Of a stretch of 64,000 bases of DNA, positions 57,701 through 64,000 are shown in pieces; position 1 is the first letter of the stretch, and every line of letters begins with the position of its first letter. The stretch covers positions 1-64,000 of the forward strand of contig JASANC010003260.1 in assembly GCA_030248135.1 (NCBI GenBank), written 5' to 3'. Both the position numbers and the translations under genes were made by a program. Source of the stretch: Theristus sp. LFF4_11 (Eukaryota; Nematoda; Chromadorea; Monhysterida; Xyalidae). Under the pieces are notes generated by a model. The model did no database searches. It worked only from the letters and a program-made list of their open reading frames with translations, and was not told the DNA's origin.

Positions 57701-59077
57701 TTGAGAAAACACCATTTTAATTTTGAGCTCTTTTCGGATGATGTTTCAGTCAAACTACAAGTCCAACGTAGGATGTCCCCATGAATCACCTTATACTTTA
57801 ACGTTGCTCCTCAAGCTTAACCTACACTACTTAAATCATTTTTTGGCCAAAGTCGTTCCAAACGGCTTTACGCCTTTGTGCAAAAGACATATACCAACAC
57901 TTGCTGTCATTAAAAAGTGCGTATACATACATAAATACATACAGTCTTGCATATAAGGTTCCTCCCACTTATAAGACCCCCACCCAAAAGTGGGCGGAGT
58001 GTCACACGGCGGGAAACCAAAAAATTCAAAATTTTGACATGGTCGAAATCCTACCCCGTTTATAAGGCCCGGAATTCCTAATGTTTGCTTCATAAAACCT
58101 CCTCCCACTTATAAGGCTGTCACACGAAATTCCACTTTTTTAGAAATTTTTGATTTTCAAATTTATATAAGGAGACCTTATATGCAAGACTTTACGGTAT
58201 ACTGCCCTCGGGCGGGGCTCGATCCCCCGACCGCACAAGAGTCTAACGATTTACGACGAGAGTGACAGTCGGCTAACAGTTAACTGAATTTGAATTTTTT
58301 CTAGCCGGCCCAAGTGTAACAACGCACCGAGACGAGCCCCAGGCGCCACCTGAGGAGCTGGAGCACCGCATCAATCAGTGTTTCCGGGTGCTTGCCGACA
58401 ACAAAGACTGCATGGACACCGGGCAACAGGCGATGCTCATGATGCTGCATCGTATATTCTGCGAACTCAAGGTTTGATGTGTTAGATATATGTTGTTTTT
58501 TGAATACTTTCAGACTAGGAATAATGCCTCTGCTTGGTGCACTGGTTCGCAGTCCCCGTTCTGTCATTCCGAGTCTACACACGTCCGGCAACCGCATTCT
58601 TTCCGCAAATCCGGGTCACTTTGATCTGGTCTTCTCAATCAAGTTGGAGATCAGTCGCAGACTAGGAGTTGCCTTTTTCAAAAAATGCCAAGATTTTTTT
58701 TAAATCACGTCTGCAAGGGGCCAACGAATAAGCAGAACTGTACGAAAAACCAAGTTATTATAAAATACGTGAAATTTGACACACCATTGGATTTCTGAAG
58801 GTCTTTTTTACTTTAATTCAAGTTTCGCGCGCTCCATATGTATTAGCGCGACCAATGTAATAACGATTTTCATAATTTTTTCTGTTTCATTTTTGCTTTC
58901 TCCTCCCAGTTCGTCACACGACGCATGACAGCGGAGGACGAAGCAGCGCTGAAGCAGAACGAATGGAAGTTTGCGGCGATGGCCATCGACCGCCTGTGCT
59001 TGGTGCTGTTCACGTTGTTCATTTGCGGCTCAACTTGTTACATCTTCTTCTTTGCGGCGCCGTACTTGACGGCGTGA
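48370..59077 (+). CDS. Nicotinic acetylcholine receptor alpha-type subunit, copy 2 (ACR-16/alpha7-like)
   Basis: Eleven exons with the same phases as copy 1: 48370-48564, 48798-48842, 48929-49038, 49275-49437, 49754-49859, 50510-50707, 54901-54987, 55328-55437, 57330-57513, 58305-58471 and 58910-59077; 510 residues. A signal peptide (about 1-22) precedes [20 protein letters not shown]. The Cys-loop is at 154-168 ([15 protein letters not shown]). Loop [18 protein letters not shown] and the YECC pair at 219-220 are present. M2 reads [15 protein letters not shown] with Glu -1', Gly 271 at 2', Leu 9' and Ser at 20', where copy 1 has Asp. M3 precedes [12 protein letters not shown]. The cytoplasmic loop is longer than in copy 1 (extra residues in exons 9 and 10). 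M4 ends at the C-terminus, PYLTA. It is a plasma-membrane, acetylcholine-gated cation channel subunit that might co-assemble with copy 1. Introns are much longer (intron 6 is 4.2 kb). Parts of exons 10 and 11 are essentially identical to copy 1. Confidence 0.93.
48585..48725 (+). repeat. (TTGA)n tetranucleotide microsatellite
   Basis: About 35 near-perfect TTGA/GATT units with a few interruptions (TTGACTGA, TTCATTGA, TTTATCGA). It lies in intron 1 of receptor copy 2, starting about 20 bp after the exon 1 donor. The minus-strand frame through it (Asn-Gln-Ser-Ile repeats) is an artefact. Confidence 0.95.
50008..50240 (+). mobile_element. MITE, CGTGTCC/TGACGTCA family, copy C
   Basis: Good copy with GGATTTATTCAAACGTGTCC at one end, GTGGGACACGTTTAAAAAAA at the other, and a GACGTCAT palindromic site inside each terminus. 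It is in intron 5 of receptor copy 2. Confidence 0.85.
51400..51845 (+). repeat. Tandem duplication, period about 236 bp
   Basis: The segment starting TTGATTTATGGCATCCGCCC (then GTGCAGTTTAGTCTGAGTGC and AGCTGATATTTCATCTTATT) at about 51400 is repeated from about 51636. Both halves end with TTCAACCAAAGAYAAATCAA. It is in intron 6 of receptor copy 2; no coding content. Confidence 0.75.
52710..52952 (+). mobile_element. MITE, CGTGTCC/TGACGTCA family, copy D
   Basis: The best-preserved copy of the family, with both AAATGACGTCATTT-type and ACATGACGTCATTTC-type palindromic sites, and termini AAACGTGTCCAGACT / AGTGGGACACGTTT. It is in intron 6 of receptor copy 2. The preceding 60 bp (GGGGATTTTAGGCGATGTTT) match, inverted, a stretch near 23090-23125. 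Confidence 0.85.
56127..56352. mobile_element. MITE, TACAGTATGNCCG family, copy B
   Basis: This copy shares AACATGGCAGCTTTTTTCAG, AGGGTGCAAGGAGCGCGCGA and AACTCCTAGTCTG with the element at 14528-14812 and ends TTATTCGGCCATACTGTA. The left terminus is diverged (ACGGAATGACCGAGTAAACA). It lies in intron 8 of receptor copy 2. Confidence 0.75.
57946..58200. mobile_element. MITE with AGTCTTGCATATAAGG termini
   Basis: The left terminus AGTCTTGCATATAAGG and the right CCTTATATGCAAGACT are exact inverse repeats of 16 bp. The body has CACTTATAAGACCCCCACC and AAAGTGGGCGGAG, as in the partial copy at 11528-11690. It is in intron 9 of receptor copy 2. Confidence 0.75.
58197..58292 (-). repeat. tRNA-like SINE fragment near exon 10 of receptor copy 2
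   Basis: On the minus strand a T-arm-like GGGGGATCGAGCCCCGCCC follows a D/anticodon-like region. The opposite acceptor end is not clear. It ends about 10 bp before the T-rich acceptor of exon 10 (58305). Confidence 0.4.
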
Positions 59078-59132
59078 TCAATTTCTGTTTGGAATGTTGA
59101 AATTGGTTTTTAAACGACAAAAAAATCGTCAT

Positions 59133-59622
59133 TACCGTATTACCCCCAATAAACCCCCATGGGGGATTAATACGTCAGCGACTTTTAGGGGTGGGGGTTT
59201 ATTGGTGGGGGGGGGATTATTGGTGGGGGGGGGGGTTTATTATATTTCATGTCTCCGAATTTCATGCTGTTCATACAGTTTTATCGGAGTTTCCTGCTTT
59301 TCGCGAAATAAAATGGATGGATGGATGGATGGAGGGGTGGGGTTTTGTTGAAAAATGGCAAAAATACCTTGCATGGCAGGCAAGAAAGTTGCAGAAACTT
59401 CTACTTTTCACAGAGATTTCCTTTTGTAACAGCCTTTTGTAATGAAATTACCATTAACTCATCCATTTGGGGCCTTTGGTAGCACAATTTCACCAATGTC
59501 ACTGCATTCAGCCACTGAATTCGCTGGGTATGTGTTTCAAACAGGTTTCCAATTAACCCCCATGGGGGATTATTTGGGGGGGGGGGGGTGTGTTTTGGAG
59601 AAGGGGCGGGGGGGGGGGGGGT

Positions 59623-59661
<39 letters not shown>

Positions 59662-59665
59662 ATGA
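59133..59665. mobile_element. C/G-rich MITE, TACCGTATTACCCCC family, copy D, with long G run
   Basis: The left terminus TACCGTATTACCCCCAATAA is intact and the AT-rich core (GGGGCCTTTGGTAGCACAAT) is in inverted orientation relative to 10971. The right end dissolves into an almost pure G tract (59576-59660, including more than 30 consecutive G) without a terminal repeat. A short (ATGG)n run at 59311-59332 is an internal addition. It begins 56 bp after the stop codon of receptor copy 2. Confidence 0.8.
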
Positions 59666-59982
59666 ATGGATTCAGATAATCCAATTCATTGTTACTTTGT
59701 TTTTATGACAACCATTTGTGAAATTGTGACCTCGTTGCGATTGCGATATATGGAGACAATGTGGTTGGGAAATGAAATCTGTTTTGTTTCACTACACGTG
59801 ATTGAATGGATTTGATTATGTTCGTCAACTAAAAAAAACGTGTTTCCAGATTTTTTCTTGTCGCAGTTGAATGGTTGCAAAATCGTTTTTTAGTCACTGC
59901 AACATGAAACGATTTTTCTCGTTTCATATCTCCTGATACTGCAAAAGAAATGGGTTGATGTGAGCTATTGCGAAATTGGTCC

Positions 59983-60249
59983 GAAGAGTTGCGGCCCCCG
60001 CTCATCATAGCCCGTTCGATTCCGGCCCGAAAAAGGCACGTCGGAAACTGAATTGAGTTTTTTTTGGAAAAAATGTCTTGCCGTGATTTTTTCTGTTATG
60101 GTCATATTTTTGGATTCGTCACAGATCACGAAAAAATCACCACAGGCGGTTTGCTATTGCTCGTGCCAAAGAAAAATTCTCCGAATCACCCGGCTCGAAT
60201 TCTTAGGGCCGGAATCGAACGGGACGCAATGAGCGGCGCGCAACTCTTC
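59983..60249. mobile_element. Foldback element related to the GAATTCCGGCCCG family
   Basis: The left arm GAAGAGTTGCGGCCCCCGCT plus CCCGTTCGATTCCGGCCCG is the reverse complement, with some change, of the right arm ending GGGACGCAATGAGCGGCGCG then CAACTCTTC. It is about 267 bp and lies downstream of receptor copy 2. The rest of 60250-61590 shows only dispersed repeat fragments. Confidence 0.75.
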
Positions 60250-61592
60250 AGACCGCAATTGAACACAGCTGAAAAATGTTACAGACAATAATAATAAAGA
60301 GCTCAAATTCAATGAGTGCACAAATAAAACCGTTGGCAGTTTCTGCGCCATGTGATTTTTCGACAAAGCGACTTCGGTGATTCACATGAAGACGCAAATT
60401 GAATCATACGTCCACAACATGCAGTGTCGTTAATAAAATGCAAAAAAAGCACATCAAATAGTCAAACGGAAAATCCAGGGCAACCAATTGATTGGCTGCT
60501 TTTGAATTGGACTCACTGATTGGTCTAACCAACTCGTTGCAGCCAATAACTGCAGCTGATGTTTTAACGTGCCTTTATACAAGAAATGTCCACATAATTT
60601 CGCCGAGGATTCGGTTATCGTATGTCGAATTCAGGACAAAGGACAAACAATCCGTTGTTTTTGGCGAAGCTGTTGACCCATCCGTTGATGGCTTTAATGA
60701 AACGGATCACTTCACCAATTTTGAACAAGCATGAAACTATTTGATGCTTATGCGCGCAATTGGTCGCAGAACCGAAATAAAAGTATTGGATTGACTTTGT
60801 ATCTAACTTGGGCGTAAAGGCGGAAACCCATTTAGTTTTTCGTCCGTACGCACAAATGTCGTTCTAAATCCCGTTCGCAAACTAATCGTGTCCGTAATGC
60901 ATTAAGATAGCACACACGGCACGATTTCTAAATCGCGTGGCCATTTTTTACGTGTCGTGTCCGTGCGTACACACAAAAAAACTACCGTAATTGCCAAACG
61001 CGCCTTAACTGAAACTGAACCCAACTTTGATGGGTCCCAGAAAGAAGATGAGGGTCTAAGTTAGGGTCCCAGTAGGAGTTTTTTGCCGTGTAGTCCAATA
61101 GAAGCATTGAAGAAACATACGTTACAAACTGTTTTCAAATAACTGCAGCTGATGTTTTATTGTGCCTATTATTGAGAAACGACCACAACATCTTCATAGA
61201 TTCGACGCTCGTTCGAGTTGTAAACGTAGCAATGAGTGATACGTAACTCAAATCCGCTCTTTTTGGGGAAGCTGTTGACCCATCCGGTTGATGGCTTCAG
61301 TGCAGATCGGATCCTGCTGGTGCAACGCTGATTGGCTGCTTGTTTCAGAAAAGCTTGCTCTCTACGACAACAATGTGCGATATGTGTTTAGGGGAAAAAT
61401 AAAAAAAAACGTTCATTTCCGGAAGTAAAACCGAACAGAACCGCGGTGAAAGATTACGAAACAAAAAGTCCTTTATAAATACTCCATCAGCACATCAATT
61501 TTCAGCAAAACTGATGAGCGTTTTCCATATCATTTGTTTTTTTTAATGATACGACGAAATGTGATAGAGTTTTCTAGCCCACGTTTGTGTAC

Positions 61593-61690
61593 AGGGTGGG
61601 CCAAAAAAGTGCGAAAACTTAAAATGGCTCGTATTCGTCACCATTATCAGCAGATATTGAGCTGAATTTTGGTACACTGATAGAATTTAC
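61593..61690. mobile_element. Mariner/Tc1-like terminal sequence
   Basis: ACAGGGTGGGCCAAAAAAGT followed by GCGAAAACTTAAAATGGCTC resembles the end of a mariner-type element. The bases up to about 61690 (TTTTGGTACACTGATAGAATT) extend the similarity. No matching inverted terminus or transposase is seen. It directly abuts the truncated retroelement frame. Confidence 0.4.
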
Positions 61691-63950
61691 GCCCCAGTTC
61701 TTGAAGCTTCCACTCCTCCATGAGTTTCGACTCCATTGGCGACACATCCTTGTTGTTGTTTCTTGACTTGTCCTTCAGTTGTCGATAGTCCGCACAGACT
61801 TCCAGTTTGCCATCCTCGTCTCGCACTAGTGTCAGTGGACTCTCTTTGGTCGACTTCAGATGTTCGTTGTTGTTTTTGTTCAACGCCACCTTCAGCTGTG
61901 TCTCCGCTTTTCTTCTCCATCCGATTGTTTGGTCGTCGCCGATTCCAAACACGCCACAATTGTTCCAGCATAACCTTCTTGCCTCTCTCAATTGTGGGCC
62001 GGACAGCTTGCTTCCGGTGAACGTCTCACGCAACCAACTTTCCAGCTCCTCCTTTCGACCGGCCTTCGATGTTCCACTCACACTGTTGCACTTCATCGCA
62101 TCAGCCTGCTCGCTCGAAATCAGATGACATGGATTGGCGCACAACACTTTGTCGTAGCCAGGCAGTCCACAGAGTCCACATTCCATCTCCATTTCTCCCA
62201 GCCAGCCTTCTCTTTCAGCTTGCGTCTGCGTCAGTCGGTTCTGCACCATCGTCAGTACGTCTCGGCTTTCTGTCAACGTTCTTTCATCTGAGTTCCGGTT
62301 CCAGTAGACAGAAAACACAGCACAGTTGTTCATGTCGTGCGTTGATTCACCGCAGCAACCGCACCATCCTTTCGACATTGTTTCGTAGTTCGGGATCTCC
62401 GCATCCGTCGGCATCGCCATCTCTTGCTCATCGACTGGATCAGGAACAACTCGAGCCAACTTGACTTCTCCCAGCTCTGTCTTTTCGTCACATCGGATCA
62501 TGCAGTTCGTCGTGTTCGTCAGTCGCACCACGCCTTCGTTTTCGTCTGACAATTCGATCAAACAGCTGCTCATCAGGTCGTTGTTCTCTGTTGGCGACAG
62601 CATGAACGCATGACTTGGTGCTGTGATGTAGTTGTGTCTCTCGTACTGTTGTTCCTCTGGCGTCACTTTCACTGTCGTCACCATCGACTCGCCAGGTTTC
62701 AATGTCACAGCTTCTGTTGTTATCGCTGTTCCAGGTTGTCCTTTCAACATGCGTCCATTCTGATCTGCATACTTCGGCTCGAACCATCTTTTCGTTGTTT
62801 GCTGCATCTCGTTCTCCTTTTGTGGCGTCGAAAACAATTGATGGTCCCTGCCAGCCATGACGACTTCGTAGTTGTCGGTGCTATCGTCGATGATCAAGTT
62901 CACTGCGACTTCGTTCGTTCTCCATCGCATTCTCACTAGCACCTGTTGCACATTCCAGATCTCATCGTTCATGGTGATCGTCACCCACTGTCGAACCACT
63001 CGTCGTCCAATGCGCCTCTCAATCTCCACGATGGTCGATTCAGTGATGTAGCAATCACCTCTACGGTCCTCAATGCTGGCTTGGCACACAATGCCCTCTA
63101 CTTCCACTGCCGTCATTTGAGATGCATGTTCGTTCTCAGCCGCAGTCATCATGGCACACGTTGATGGTTGACACATCCATTCATCAACATCACCGCCGTC
63201 CACTGTCGCCATTTCCTCCTGCAACTCTCGTATCCTGTCGATCAGCTGTGTCAATGTCAGATAGGCGAGTTCGCCATACAATCGTTGTTGCATCCACCAA
63301 GGCAAGCCGTTGAACACACACTCTGCGATCTCCGCTGCCAGCGCTGCTCCCCTCGGATGTTCACTCAGCACTCGCTCCACAAACTGCACCAAGTCCTCGT
63401 TGTCACCTATCAGTGTTCGTCCAATCGGTGTCTCAGCCTCGACAGTTGGCATGCACTCCACACTCATCACCGTCCCCTCCATGGGATTCGAGTTCATTGC
63501 ACCACAACCACAGTGTGTTACCCAATCCAGTCGTTCTCGTCGCATTCGCTTCCACCATGGTTTTGCTCTTTTGCCTGCACCCATTTTTACTCGAACACAG
63601 GCTGATCGCGAAACCGTCGTGCAGAACTCGTTCGACGATGACTGACTGTCGATAGCTTCCCCACTTTGACTGGTCGTTTCACTGATTGCGCAAACCCGAC
63701 GTTGATCGCAGTTGTTACTGTTTGAGATCGTCGAAGCGCAGTCGTTCGCAGGTGCTCGCCGTTCGTTGTCGTTGTTCTCTGTTGTCTGTTCCGTCGTTTC
63801 ACTTTGATCTCCCTTCGTTTCCCAGCCGTCGAGTCTCTCCACTACCGTGACACAACTCGGCAGCAGCCGATCGATTCGATTTGTTTTTGCGTTGTTGAAT
63901 CCAACCGTCGACAAACACGCTCCGTCGCTTTGATCGGATGTTCGCAACAC
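61681..63950 (-). pseudogene. Ty3/gypsy-like retrotransposon gag-pol fragment
   Basis: One minus-strand frame of about 767 codons is open from near the right edge (no ATG before residue 123, MGAGKRAKP) to a stop at 61647. Residues about 180-250 resemble a Gag capsid C-terminal region. Residues about 285-370 look like a retroviral-type aspartic protease region without an obvious DTG/DSG. Residues 415-505 (LKPGES, NTTNCMIRC, ELGEVKLA) match the linker typical of Ty3/gypsy Pol. A CCHC zinc knuckle lies at about 530-543 (CGCCGESTHDMNNC), with a second Cys-rich box with Tyr for His at about 591-604. Residues 636-690 match the pre-RT linker. Residues 704-728 (SPLTLVRDEDGKLEVCADYR) are the first reverse transcriptase motif, after which homology stops at about 61681. 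RT catalytic core, RNase H and integrase are absent, so it cannot be autonomous. Confidence 0.7.
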
Positions 63951-64000
63951 AGCCGACTTTCCAATCGATTGCCGCTTCGATCGATCGGATGTTGGATCGA

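Noticed and set aside
61736..63645. Plus-strand frames up to 145 codons opposite the retroelement
   Set aside because: They are antisense shadows of the minus-strand gag-pol frame, whose zinc knuckle and reverse transcriptase motifs identify the true strand.

Overview
The window is nuclear DNA of an animal, most likely a nematode. Genes are split by many introns with GT..AG ends, coding exons are GC-richer than the A/T-rich introns, and the two best-recognised genes are Cys-loop acetylcholine receptor subunits close to the nematode ACR-16/alpha7 group. No bacterial gene organisation is present. The species cannot be named from the sequence.

Layout. (1) 1-10300, minus strand: a multi-domain C-type-lectin-like gene (two CTLDs, an EGF-like module and a PAN/apple-like C-terminus; exons between 10284 and 4422). 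Its last intron carries a 74-bp hairpin minisatellite. A second, nearly identical copy of its first visible CTLD exon lies at 2195-2374. (2) 10300-20390: about 10 kb of T-rich DNA with no supported gene, only MITEs and a possible recursive splice site that would belong to the long 5' intron of the next gene. (3) 20393-35713, plus strand: a ten-exon gene for a roughly 1,300-residue, mostly disordered protein that starts with an N-myristoylation signal. I do not recognise the family. Its introns hold nested foldback transposons, a two-monomer satellite and a complete miniature LTR retroelement. (4) 35714-40352: a long intergenic stretch. (5) 40353-47211 and 48370-59077, plus strand: two head-to-tail nicotinic receptor alpha-type subunit genes with identical 11-exon structures. 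Splice phases close across every junction, giving 480 and 510 residues. Their C-terminal exons are far more alike than the rest, which suggests gene conversion. (6) 59078-64000: MITEs, a mariner-like terminus and, on the minus strand, a Ty3/gypsy-like gag-pol fragment cut off at the start of reverse transcriptase.

The receptor pair should act in neuronal or muscle cholinergic transmission and could form homo- or heteropentamers. The lectin-like protein looks secreted or extracellular. Nothing in the sequence links these genes functionally to one another.

Mobile and repeated DNA is the other main theme. At least eight small inverted-repeat families occur in two or more copies here, mostly inside introns, together with tRNA-derived SINEs and several tandem arrays. 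Exon coordinates come from reading splice sites and matching phases by eye. Boundaries flagged as uncertain need transcript data.
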